From an uncultured Eggerthella sp. (lineage in GTDB: Bacteria > Actinomycetota > Coriobacteriia > Coriobacteriales > Eggerthellaceae): 39,452 bases of DNA. Each line of letters starts with the position of its first letter. The stretch's first letter is position 1. Shown piece by piece: positions 23,733-30,710 of this stretch. The notes under the pieces were generated by a model. It was given only the letters and a program-made list of their open reading frames with translations. It searched no databases and was not told the DNA's origin. A program made the position numbers and the translations under genes. The stretch is from NCBI GenBank assembly GCA_937998355.1, contig CALLDI010000008.1:1-39452 (forward strand), written 5' to 3'.

Positions 23733-24293
23733 GTGGCAATCTCTACAGCAGACTTCCGTAACGGAATGTGCATCGAATATAAGGACAAACTCTGGGTCAT
23801 CATCGAATTCCAGCATGTCAAGCCAGGCAAGGGCGGCGCGTTCGTCCGCACTAAGCTGCGCGATATCCGTTCGGGCCGCGTGGTCGACTACACGTTCAAT
23901 TCCGGTACCAAGTTCGACTCGCTTCGTCTCGAGAAGAAGGTCATGCAGTACCTCTACAACGACGGTGCCGATTTCCATTTCATGGACCCCAACACCTACG
24001 ATCAGATCGCGCTGGCTGCCGATATCGTGGGTGAGACCCAGCAGTGGCTCAAGGAGAACGATGAGGTGACGTTGCTCTATGCGGGCGATGAACTGATCGG
24101 TCTGGAGCCGCAGATGTTCGTCGAGCTCGAGGTCACCGACACCGAGCCTGGTTTCAAGGGCGACACGGTGCAGGGTGGCACGAAACCTGCGACGCTCGAG
24201 ACGGGCGCTACCATCCAGGTTCCCATGTTCATCGACAATGGCGACATCCTGCGCATCGATACGCGCGACGGTCGTTATGTCACCCGCGTCTAA
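23733..24293 (+). CDS. efp: Translation elongation factor P
   Basis: A 186-residue three-domain factor that relieves ribosomes stalled at proline stretches. The N-terminal domain has STADFRNGMCIEY and the tip loop KPGKGGAFVRTKL, with Lys33 at the position that is modified in many bacteria. The second domain includes LRLEKKVMQYLYNDG, and the C-terminal OB domain ends GDILRIDTRDGRYVTRV. The loop reads PGKGG, not the PGKGP seen in many actinobacteria. No lysine-modification gene (epmA, earP, ymfI) is present in the window. GTG start with GAGGA about 6 nt upstream. Confidence 0.96.
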   Translation: MAISTADFRNGMCIEYKDKLWVIIEFQHVKPGKGGAFVRTKLRDIRSGRVVDYTFNSGTKFDSLRLEKKVMQYLYNDGADFHFMDPNTYDQIALAADIVGETQQWLKENDEVTLLYAGDELIGLEPQMFVELEVTDTEPGFKGDTVQGGTKPATLETGATIQVPMFIDNGDILRIDTRDGRYVTRV

Positions 24294-24328
24294 TCTTTAG
24301 TCACTCTGACCTAAAATACCGACTTTTG

Positions 24329-24360
24329 CGAGGCGCGATAGGCGCCTCGTGTCGTATAAT
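24329..24360 (+). promoter_or_regulatory. Inverted repeat and -10 element before the carboxylase operon
   Basis: CGAGGCGC (24329-24336) and GCGCCTCG (24342-24349) form a perfect 8-bp inverted repeat with a 5-nt loop. A perfect TATAAT follows at 24355-24360. The repeat occupies the place of a -35, and TTGCGA at 24326-24331 is too far away (23 bp). Either the repeat is an operator for an activator or repressor, or it is the efp terminator without a clear U-run. Confidence 0.45.
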
Positions 24361-24421
24361 AATCGTTCACCATCAAGCCACCCGCTCATGGGTGCACTTT
24401 GACAAGGAGGTGCGAGTCACT

Positions 24422-26320
24422 TTGGCAAAACTTCAACTTATGGACACCACGATCCGCGACGGACAGCAGAGCCTCTGGGCAACGCGTATGTCCATCGGCG
24501 ACATGCTGCCCATTTTGCCCAAGATGGATCGCGTTGGATACTGGGCCATCGAAGCTTGGGGCGGTGCGACGTTCGATACGTGCCTGCGCTTCCTCGACGA
24601 AAACCCTTGGGATCGCTTGAGGCTCATCAAGTCCAAAACGCCTAACACGCGTCTTTCCATGCTCTCGCGTGGTCAGAATCTGGTCGGTTACAAGCACTAT
24701 TCGCGCGAAATCTGCTTCCGCTTCATCGAAGCTGCTCATCGCAATGGCATCGATGTCTTCCGCGTATTCGACGCTCTGAACGACATCCGCAATGTCGTCG
24801 ACAACGCAGAAGCCATCAAGGAATGCGGCGCGCATTTCGAAGGTGCGATCTCCTATACCGTCTCTCCTGTCCATACGCTCGATAGCTTCCTGGAATACGG
24901 TCAGCAGCTGAAGGATCTGGGCGCGGATTCCATCGCCATCAAGGATATGGCGGGCATGCTCACGCCGTATCGTACCGAGCGCATCGTGAAGGCCTTCAAC
25001 GCCGAGATCGGTCTGCCCGTGCACGTGCATTGCCACTATGTCGGCGGCATGGCACCGGCCAACATCATCAAATCCGCTGAAGCAGGCGCTGCTATCGCTG
25101 ACACAGCAAGCGCGCCGCTGGCGTTCGGCAATTCGCATCCTGCGGTCGAGATGATCGTCGCTGCGCTCGAGGAAAGCCGCTACGATACCGGCCTCGACCT
25201 TGGGTTGCTCTTCGAAATCTCCGAATACTGGGAGGAAGTGCGCAAGCGCGGACACTACAAGCGCGGCGTTTCTTCGCTCACGCACATGAAGGTCTACTCG
25301 CATCAGGTCCCCGGTGGCATGATGTCGAACCTCGTCAGCCAGCTCGAGATCCAGAATGCGCTCGATCGTCTAGACGAGGTCATGGAAGAGATCCCGCGCG
25401 TGCGCGCTGAGGTGGGTTATCCGCCGCTCGTCACGCCTATGTCCCAGATCGTGGGCACGCAGGCGGTGTTCAATGTTCTCACTGGCAAGCGCTGGAGCGT
25501 CGTCTCCAAGGAGATGAAAGACTACATCTGTGGTTATTATGGCAAGGCACCCGGTCCGATGGATCAGGAGATCGTGGCCAAGGTGGTCGGCGATTCTCAG
25601 GTGCTCGATCCAGATATCGCTCCCGGTTCGCTCGTCACCACCACGTTCGCTGAACTCGAAGAAGAGATCGGCGATCTTGCGAAATCCGAAGAAGACGTGC
25701 TCATGTACGCCTTGTTCCCGAATGAGGCTCGTACGTATCTGAGCAAGCACCGCACATCTGAAAAGGTCGATTTCCTCCTAGAAGAGGAATCGAGCCAAAC
25801 CAAAGAGGAGGATTACGTGGATATCAATCAAATTCGAGAGCTCGTACGCGTAGCTGAGGAAAGCGGCGTCGGCGAGATCGTCGTCGAAGAAGAAGGCTGC
25901 CGCATCGCGGTTCGCATGCCGGGCGCTCCTTCTGCTGCTCCTGCGGTCGCGGCTCCAGCTGCTGAAGCCGCTCCTACCGCTCAGGTCGCACCTGCTGCTG
26001 AAGCTGCTCCTGCCGCTCCTGCTGAAAATGCCACGCGTCCTGCATCCTGGCACTGCGTCACGGCTCCTATGGTCGGTACGTTCTATGCCGCCCCTGCTCC
26101 TGGTGAGCCTCCGTTCGTCCAGGTGGGCGATGAAGTTTCCGCGAACCAGACCCTCTGCATCGTCGAAGCGATGAAGCTCATGAACGAGATCGCTTCCGAG
26201 GAAATGGGCACGGTGCGCGAAGTCTGCCTCGAGGACGCGACGCCGGTCGAGTTCGGCACGCCGCTGTTCTACATCGAGCCGCACACCTCTCACGATGCTA
26301 TCGGACCGGAGAGTGCATAA
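24422..26320 (+). CDS. Carboxyltransferase (OadA/PycB type) fused to full-length AccB biotin carrier
   Basis: A 632-residue fusion. Residues about 1-455 are a pyruvate carboxylase/oxaloacetate decarboxylase alpha-type carboxyltransferase: LMDTTIRDGQQSLWATRM, the expected carbamylated Lys174 in SIAIKDMAG, and metal ligands His203 and His205 in VHVHCHYVGG. Residues about 466-632 are a complete AccB: DINQIRELVRVAEESG, an Ala/Pro linker, an AccB-type thumb region (VGTFYAAPAPGEPPF) and the biotinylation motif VEAMKLMNEI with Lys585. Ordinary OadA carries only a short biotin domain. With AccC next door it probably forms a two-subunit pyruvate carboxylase; oxaloacetate decarboxylation is an alternative. 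The TTG start has AAGGAGGTG 9-11 nt upstream. An internal start is noted separately. Confidence 0.88.
   Translation: MAKLQLMDTTIRDGQQSLWATRMSIGDMLPILPKMDRVGYWAIEAWGGATFDTCLRFLDENPWDRLRLIKSKTPNTRLSMLSRGQNLVGYKHYSREICFRFIEAAHRNGIDVFRVFDALNDIRNVVDNAEAIKECGAHFEGAISYTVSPVHTLDSFLEYGQQLKDLGADSIAIKDMAGMLTPYRTERIVKAFNAEIGLPVHVHCHYVGGMAPANIIKSAEAGAAIADTASAPLAFGNSHPAVEMIVAALEESRYDTGLDLGLLFEISEYWEEVRKRGHYKRGVSSLTHMKVYSHQVPGGMMSNLVSQLEIQNALDRLDEVMEEIPRVRAEVGYPPLVTPMSQIVGTQAVFNVLTGKRWSVVSKEMKDYICGYYGKAPGPMDQEIVAKVVGDSQVLDPDIAPGSLVTTTFAELEEEIGDLAKSEEDVLMYALFPNEARTYLSKHRTSEKVDFLLEEESSQTKEEDYVDINQIRELVRVAEESGVGEIVVEEEGCRIAVRMPGAPSAAPAVAAPAAEAAPTAQVAPAAEAAPAAPAENATRPASWHCVTAPMVGTFYAAPAPGEPPFVQVGDEVSANQTLCIVEAMKLMNEIASEEMGTVREVCLEDATPVEFGTPLFYIEPHTSHDAIGPESA
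25802..25819 (+). promoter_or_regulatory. Internal Shine-Dalgarno and GTG start for AccB within the fusion gene
   Basis: AAAGAGGAGG (25802-25811) is followed after 5 nt by an in-frame GTG (25817). The GTG is exactly where an AccB protein begins (V/M-DINQIREL). This is a better-placed ribosome binding site than the one for the fusion itself, and internal initiation is plausible. Confidence 0.6.
25817..26320 (+). CDS. accB: Possible free AccB (biotin carboxyl carrier protein) from internal initiation
   Basis: Starting at the internal GTG, this in-frame product would have 167 residues, the usual AccB size, with biotinyl Lys120. It would be immediately followed by accC, whose ATG abuts the stop, as in the accB-accC pair of Bacillus and many other bacteria. 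A free carrier could serve acetyl-CoA carboxylase, whose accA and accD are not in this window. Existence as a separate protein is inferred from the ribosome binding site, the start position and the domain boundary. It shares every base with the fusion gene. Confidence 0.45.
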   Translation: MDINQIRELVRVAEESGVGEIVVEEEGCRIAVRMPGAPSAAPAVAAPAAEAAPTAQVAPAAEAAPAAPAENATRPASWHCVTAPMVGTFYAAPAPGEPPFVQVGDEVSANQTLCIVEAMKLMNEIASEEMGTVREVCLEDATPVEFGTPLFYIEPHTSHDAIGPESA

Positions 26321-27670
26321 ATGTTCAACAAGGTCCTAGTCGCAAACAGAGGCGAGGTCGCGCTGCGCATCATGCGCGCGTGCAGGGAACTGGGCGTGAA
26401 GACCGTCGCGGTCTACTCGACCGAAGATGCCAATACGGCTCCGGTCCAGTATGCCGACGAAGCGGTCTGCATCGGTCCTGCTCCTGCGAACCAGAGCTAC
26501 CTCATCATCCCGTCCATCATCGCTGCTGCGGTGAACACGGGCGCCGATGCCATCCATCCAGGCTACGGCTTCTTGGCGGAGAACGCTGATTTCGCTCGTG
26601 CCTGCGCCGATAACGACATCGTCTTCATCGGCCCGTCGCCCGAGAGTATCGAGGCCATGGGCAATAAAGCGCAAGCACGCGAGACCATGAAGAGCTGCGG
26701 CGTCCCTACGGTGCCTGGCTCCGATGGCGTGGTCGAGACCGTGGAAGAGGCGCGCGCGTTCGCTGAATCCGCAGGATATCCGGTGCTCGTGAAGGCGAGC
26801 GCTGGCGGCGGTGGCAAGGGTATGCGAGAAGTGCACAGCCCTGAAGAGCTGGAGAGCCAGTTCACCGCTGCGAAGACCGAAGCCCTGGCCGCGTTCGGCA
26901 ACGGCGATGTGTACCTGGAGAAGCTCGTGCTTCGCCCGCGTCACGTCGAGGTGCAGATCCTGGCCGACAAATATGAGAACCGCATCTCGCTGTGCGAGCG
27001 CGATTGTTCGCTGCAGCGTCGTCATCAGAAGTTGCTCGAAGAAGCGCCATCACCTGCGCTCGACGGCGAAACGCGTCGTGCGATGGGTGTGGCTGCCATC
27101 AAGGCAGTGCGCGCCACGGGTTACGAGAACGCTGGCACCATCGAATTCCTGCTCGATCAGGACGGTCGCTTCTACTTCATGGAGATGAACACACGCGTTC
27201 AGGTCGAACATCCTGTTTCTGAAGCCATCACGGGAACCGACATCATCAAAGAACAGCTGCGCATCGCTTCAGGCGAGCCGATCTCATGTGCAGAGAACGC
27301 TCCGTTCACCCCGAACGGCCATGCGATCGAGTTCCGTATCAACGCAGAAGATCCCGATTACGATTTTCGCCCGTGCCCTGGCACCATCACGAAGTTCAAG
27401 GTCCCAGGCGGTCCAGGCGTGCGCGTGGATACCTATATATCTCAGGGCGACCGCATCTCGCCTTATTATGACTCCATGGTGGCGAAGGTCATCGTGTGGG
27501 GTTCGACCCGTGAAGAAGCTATCGCACGCGGCAAGCGCGCGTTGCAGGAATTCGAGATCGAAGGCATCAAGACCACGATCCCGTTCCATCTTCAGGTGCT
27601 CGAGAATCCCGCTTTCATCGAGGGTCGGGTCTTCACCGACTTCATCGAAACCGAAATGGGTGATGAATAA
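26321..27670 (+). CDS. accC: Biotin carboxylase
   Basis: A 449-residue ATP-grasp enzyme that carboxylates biotin on the carrier protein using bicarbonate and ATP. The N-terminal KVLVANRGEVALRIMRAC, the glycine-rich ATP loop ASAGGGGKGMREV (about 160-172), the EMNTRVQVEHPVSE motif with the catalytic Glu and Arg, and HAIEFRINAEDP are all present. It equally fits AccC or the PycA subunit of two-subunit pyruvate carboxylase; the two cannot be separated by motif. The ATG directly abuts the stop of the fusion gene, and the next gene abuts its own stop. This tight packing points to a fixed ratio of carboxylase, carrier and carboxyltransferase. Confidence 0.95.
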   Translation: MFNKVLVANRGEVALRIMRACRELGVKTVAVYSTEDANTAPVQYADEAVCIGPAPANQSYLIIPSIIAAAVNTGADAIHPGYGFLAENADFARACADNDIVFIGPSPESIEAMGNKAQARETMKSCGVPTVPGSDGVVETVEEARAFAESAGYPVLVKASAGGGGKGMREVHSPEELESQFTAAKTEALAAFGNGDVYLEKLVLRPRHVEVQILADKYENRISLCERDCSLQRRHQKLLEEAPSPALDGETRRAMGVAAIKAVRATGYENAGTIEFLLDQDGRFYFMEMNTRVQVEHPVSEAITGTDIIKEQLRIASGEPISCAENAPFTPNGHAIEFRINAEDPDYDFRPCPGTITKFKVPGGPGVRVDTYISQGDRISPYYDSMVAKVIVWGSTREEAIARGKRALQEFEIEGIKTTIPFHLQVLENPAFIEGRVFTDFIETEMGDE

Positions 27671-28015
27671 ATGTCAGATACGCAAGCAAGTGGAATGGCC
27701 ATCGCGCCCGACGTGCTCGACACCATCGTCGCGCTCGCGCTGAAAGATGTAGCGGGCATCGCGAGCGTCGGTCAGGCATCCTCCAAGCTCTTCTCGCTCT
27801 TCGCTTCCAAGCAGGATCAGCAGGGCGTTACGGTCAGTCAGGTCACCGAAGACACCATCGATGTGAGCGTGGTCGTCACTGTGCTCGATGGTTATTCGCT
27901 CGAGAAGATCGCAGCCGAGGCGCGCAAGGCGATCGCTGATGCGATCCTTTCACAGACGGGCTATACGGTCAATCGCGTCGACATCCATGTCGATGGCATC
28001 CTGTTCCAGGATTAA
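27671..28015 (+). CDS. Asp23/Gls24 family envelope-stress protein
   Basis: A 114-residue protein of the Asp23/YqhY family, with IAPDVLDTIVALALKDVAGI near the N-terminus and the typical end TVNRVDIHVDGI. The alternating hydrophobic strand VSVVVTVLDGYSLEKIAAEA is characteristic. In Bacillus the relative yqhY lies directly after accC and genetic work links it to acetyl-CoA carboxylase activity. The same position here, with the ATG abutting the accC stop, supports a role in modulating the biotin carboxylase. nusB starts 8 bp later. Confidence 0.9.
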   Translation: MSDTQASGMAIAPDVLDTIVALALKDVAGIASVGQASSKLFSLFASKQDQQGVTVSQVTEDTIDVSVVVTVLDGYSLEKIAAEARKAIADAILSQTGYTVNRVDIHVDGILFQD

Positions 28016-28023
28016 CGCAGGTC

Positions 28024-28461
28024 ATGGCTGAAAAACAACAACATGATCGCACTGCGGCGCGTCGTCTCGCCACGCAAGTGCTCTATCAGAGCGATATCCT
28101 CGAGGTCGATCCTGCTACCATCATCGCCGATGAACGCTTGGTCGATGAAACGCAGCTCTTGAGCAAGTATGCTCACCGCCTCATCGAGGGCACCACGGCG
28201 CACAAGGAAACGCTCGATGATGATATCGTCTCTGCGAGCGAAAACTGGGCGCTCGATCGCATGCCCATCGTCGATCGTTCGCTTCTGCGCATGGCTGCGT
28301 TCGAGATGCGCTATGTCGACGAAGTGCCCATCTCGGTCACTATCAACGAAGCGGTCAATCTTGCTAAGGAATTCGGCGGAGATGATTCTCCGCGTTTCGT
28401 GAATGGCATCTTGGGTCGCATCGCCATCAAGCTGGAGGAGGAATCTCATGACGCTGAATAA
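28024..28461 (+). CDS. nusB: Transcription antitermination factor NusB
   Basis: A 145-residue all-helical protein that binds boxA RNA with NusE (S10) during rRNA antitermination. Family motifs are ARRLATQVLYQSD at the start, the central WALDRMPIVDRSLLRMAAFEM, PISVTINEAVNLAKEFG, and SPRFVNGILGRIA at the end. ATG start 8 bp after the Asp23 gene. Its end overlaps xseB by 14 bp. The order accC-asp23-nusB matches Bacillus, while efp...nusB in the wider cluster also recalls Mycobacterium. Confidence 0.96.
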   Translation: MAEKQQHDRTAARRLATQVLYQSDILEVDPATIIADERLVDETQLLSKYAHRLIEGTTAHKETLDDDIVSASENWALDRMPIVDRSLLRMAAFEMRYVDEVPISVTINEAVNLAKEFGGDDSPRFVNGILGRIAIKLEEESHDAE

Positions 28462-28753
28462 CTCTGAAAGCTTTGAAGACGTGAAGGTTCGCCTTGACGA
28501 GATCGTCGAAGCGGTCAGCAGCGACGACATCTCGCTCGACGATGCATTGAAGCTCTACGAGGAAGCGGTCGAGTTAGGGCTCGTCGCTTCGTCGCTTCTG
28601 GAGGAGAATCTCGAGGCGAGCAATGCTGCCTACGATGAAGAGCAAGCCTCCGATCAGCCCATTGGAGATTCGGACGAAGAAGCGGTCGATCCATCCGGCG
28701 CGGAAAGCGCGTCCGACGGGGAAGAGGCCGATTCAGCCACCGGGGCTGAGTAA
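28448..28753 (+). CDS. xseB: Exodeoxyribonuclease VII small subunit with an acidic tail
   Basis: A 101-residue protein. Residues about 8-60 match XseB: SFEDVKVRLDEIVEAVSS, then ISLDDALKLYEEAVELG. The last 40 residues are an Asp/Glu/Ser-rich tail (DSDEEAVDPSGAES and similar), beyond the usual 70-85 residue family length. The ATG at 28448 has GGAGGAGGA just upstream and lies inside nusB, giving a 14-bp overlap. The large subunit xseA is not adjacent, unlike in Bacillus. In other bacteria several XseB bind one XseA and excess XseA is toxic, so separation of the two genes is of interest. Confidence 0.88.
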   Translation: MTLNNSESFEDVKVRLDEIVEAVSSDDISLDDALKLYEEAVELGLVASSLLEENLEASNAAYDEEQASDQPIGDSDEEAVDPSGAESASDGEEADSATGAE

Positions 28754-28756
28754 TCC

Positions 28757-28785
28757 ATACGAAACACGCATTCGTTTCGTATACT
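28757..28785 (+). promoter_or_regulatory. Inverted repeat overlapping a -10 element before dxs
   Basis: ATACGAAAC (28757-28765) and GTTTCGTAT (28774-28782) are a perfect 9-bp inverted repeat with an 8-nt spacer. The right arm overlaps a -10-like TATACT (28780-28785), 25 bp upstream of the dxs ATG. No clear -35 stands at 17 bp. Placement suggests an operator for a dimeric regulator; a terminator is unlikely, as no T-run follows. Confidence 0.45.
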
Positions 28786-28809
28786 AGTGGGGAAGTGTTA
28801 GGGGGAGTC

Positions 28810-30684
28810 ATGACGGATCGAATACTCGACTCGATCGAATCACCTGATATGCTCAAGCTCCTCACGAATGACGAGCTCTCCATCCTCGCGGCGGAGATCC
28901 GCGAAGAGATACTGAACACCACCTCCAAGACCGGTGGTCATGTTGCGTCGAGCCTTGGCGCGGTCGAGATCATCCTTGCGGTGCATAGTCTCATCGATTC
29001 GCCGCACGATCGCTTCGTCTTCGATGTCGGTCATCAATCCTATGCGCATATGTTGCTCACCGGGCGTCGCGATGAATTCAAGACCTTGCGTCAGTATAAG
29101 GGTCTCTCCGGTTTTCCGAAGCCTCATTCTAACCCGCACGACGTTCATCCTTCAGGTCATGCTTCCGATTCGCTTTCGGTGGCATGCGGTATCGCACGTG
29201 CGCGCGATCTTTCGGGTGGCGATCAGAAAGTGGTCGCGCTCATCGGCGACGCGTCGTTGGCAGGTGGTATGGCCTTCGAGGCTTTGAACGATATCGGACA
29301 AGCGCAAACGCCGCTCGTCATCATCCTGAACGACAACGAGATGGCCATCTCGCGCAATGTCGGCGCGATGGCCTATCACCTGGGTGCCATTCGCGTGAAC
29401 TCGAACTACCGAAAGAGTCGCGATTCCATCCAAGAGCATCTTGAGAACTTCGGCCCAGCGGGCAAGGCGCTCGTGAAGATGGGTAAGACCGCGAAGGAAT
29501 CGGTCAAGCAGTTCGTATTGCCTGAATCGATGATGTTCGAGCAGCTCGGCATCATCTGCACGCCTCCTATCGACGGACATAATATCCCTGCGCTCAAGGC
29601 TGCCATCAAGAAAGCGTTCGAAGCGAACGCACCGGTGCTCGTGCATGTCATCACGAAGAAGGGGAAAGGTTACGAGCCTGCTGAAGAGAACCCCTCGAAG
29701 TTCCATGGTGTCGGTGCGTACGACCTTGCAACGGGCGAGGTGAAGAAGAAGGCGGATAGTAATCTCACCTATACGCAGGCGTTCACGAAGGCACTGAAGG
29801 CTGAAGCAGCAGCCGATGAAGATGTGGTCGTCGTCACTGCGGCCATGACCGACGGTACGGGTTTGGCGGATTTCGCGGATACTTATCCGAACCGGATCTT
29901 CGATGTGGGCATTGCCGAGGAGCATGCGGTCGCTATGGCGAGCGGCCTTGCGTTCGGCGGTAAGAAGCCCATCGTCGCGCTCTATTCCACGTTCATGCAA
30001 CGCGCGATCGACCAGCTCATCATTAATACGGCGCTGCCACGGGCGAACGTGGTCTTCGCGATCGATCGCGCTGGACTCGTGGGCGATGATGGCCCCACGC
30101 ATCATGGTGTGTTCGACCTCGTCTATGCGCGCATGATCCCGAACATGACCATTCTCGCGCCTTCCGACGAAGCGGAAGTCGCCTCTGCGCTTCATACGGC
30201 GCTCGAGTTGGAAGGTCCTGTTGCGCTGCGTTATCCTCGTGGCGAAGCTCCTGGTACGCCTATCCCTGATGTGCCTGAAGCGTTCGAGCTCGGCGTCTCG
30301 AGGGAAGCGAAGCCAGGATCGGATGTGGCTATCCTCGCATTCGGCCGAATGGTCGGCTATGCGCTCGAGGCAGCTGCGATCCTGGAAGAATCAGGGGTCT
30401 CGACGCGCGTGGTGGATATGCGCTGGGTGAAGCCTATCGACAAGGAAGCTATCCGCGAAGCTGCTCGAACGAAGCTGCTCGTCACCGTTGAAGACGGGGT
30501 CGTGATCGGTGGCGCTGGCGAAGCGGTGATGGAAGTGCTCTCCGAAGAGGATCTGAAGGTCGACTCGATCGTGATGGGCTTGCCTGATGAATTCATCGAG
30601 CAGGGCAAAGTCGACCTTTTGTTCGCTGACCTCGAGCTCGATGCCGCAGGTATCGCCAAGCGCATCCAGCAGAAGCTCTCTTAG
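28810..30684 (+). CDS. dxs: 1-Deoxy-D-xylulose-5-phosphate synthase
   Basis: A 624-residue thiamine-diphosphate enzyme that joins pyruvate and glyceraldehyde 3-phosphate, the first step of the MEP isoprenoid pathway. It has GGHVASSLGAVE with catalytic His44, FDVGHQSYAHMLLTGR, and the thiamine motif GDASLAGGMAFEALN (from residue 146), in which the usual GDG reads GDA. The second half has the transketolase-like signatures DVGIAEEHAVAMASG and GDDGPTHHGVFD. I chose the ATG at 28810, with AGGGGGAG just upstream. It ends the biotin-carboxylase to isoprenoid run; the next gene is 26 bp downstream. Confidence 0.95.
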   Translation: MTDRILDSIESPDMLKLLTNDELSILAAEIREEILNTTSKTGGHVASSLGAVEIILAVHSLIDSPHDRFVFDVGHQSYAHMLLTGRRDEFKTLRQYKGLSGFPKPHSNPHDVHPSGHASDSLSVACGIARARDLSGGDQKVVALIGDASLAGGMAFEALNDIGQAQTPLVIILNDNEMAISRNVGAMAYHLGAIRVNSNYRKSRDSIQEHLENFGPAGKALVKMGKTAKESVKQFVLPESMMFEQLGIICTPPIDGHNIPALKAAIKKAFEANAPVLVHVITKKGKGYEPAEENPSKFHGVGAYDLATGEVKKKADSNLTYTQAFTKALKAEAAADEDVVVVTAAMTDGTGLADFADTYPNRIFDVGIAEEHAVAMASGLAFGGKKPIVALYSTFMQRAIDQLIINTALPRANVVFAIDRAGLVGDDGPTHHGVFDLVYARMIPNMTILAPSDEAEVASALHTALELEGPVALRYPRGEAPGTPIPDVPEAFELGVSREAKPGSDVAILAFGRMVGYALEAAAILEESGVSTRVVDMRWVKPIDKEAIREAARTKLLVTVEDGVVIGGAGEAVMEVLSEEDLKVDSIVMGLPDEFIEQGKVDLLFADLELDAAGIAKRIQQKLS

Positions 30685-30710
30685 TTCGACGTTTGAGAAA
30701 GGATCTGATC

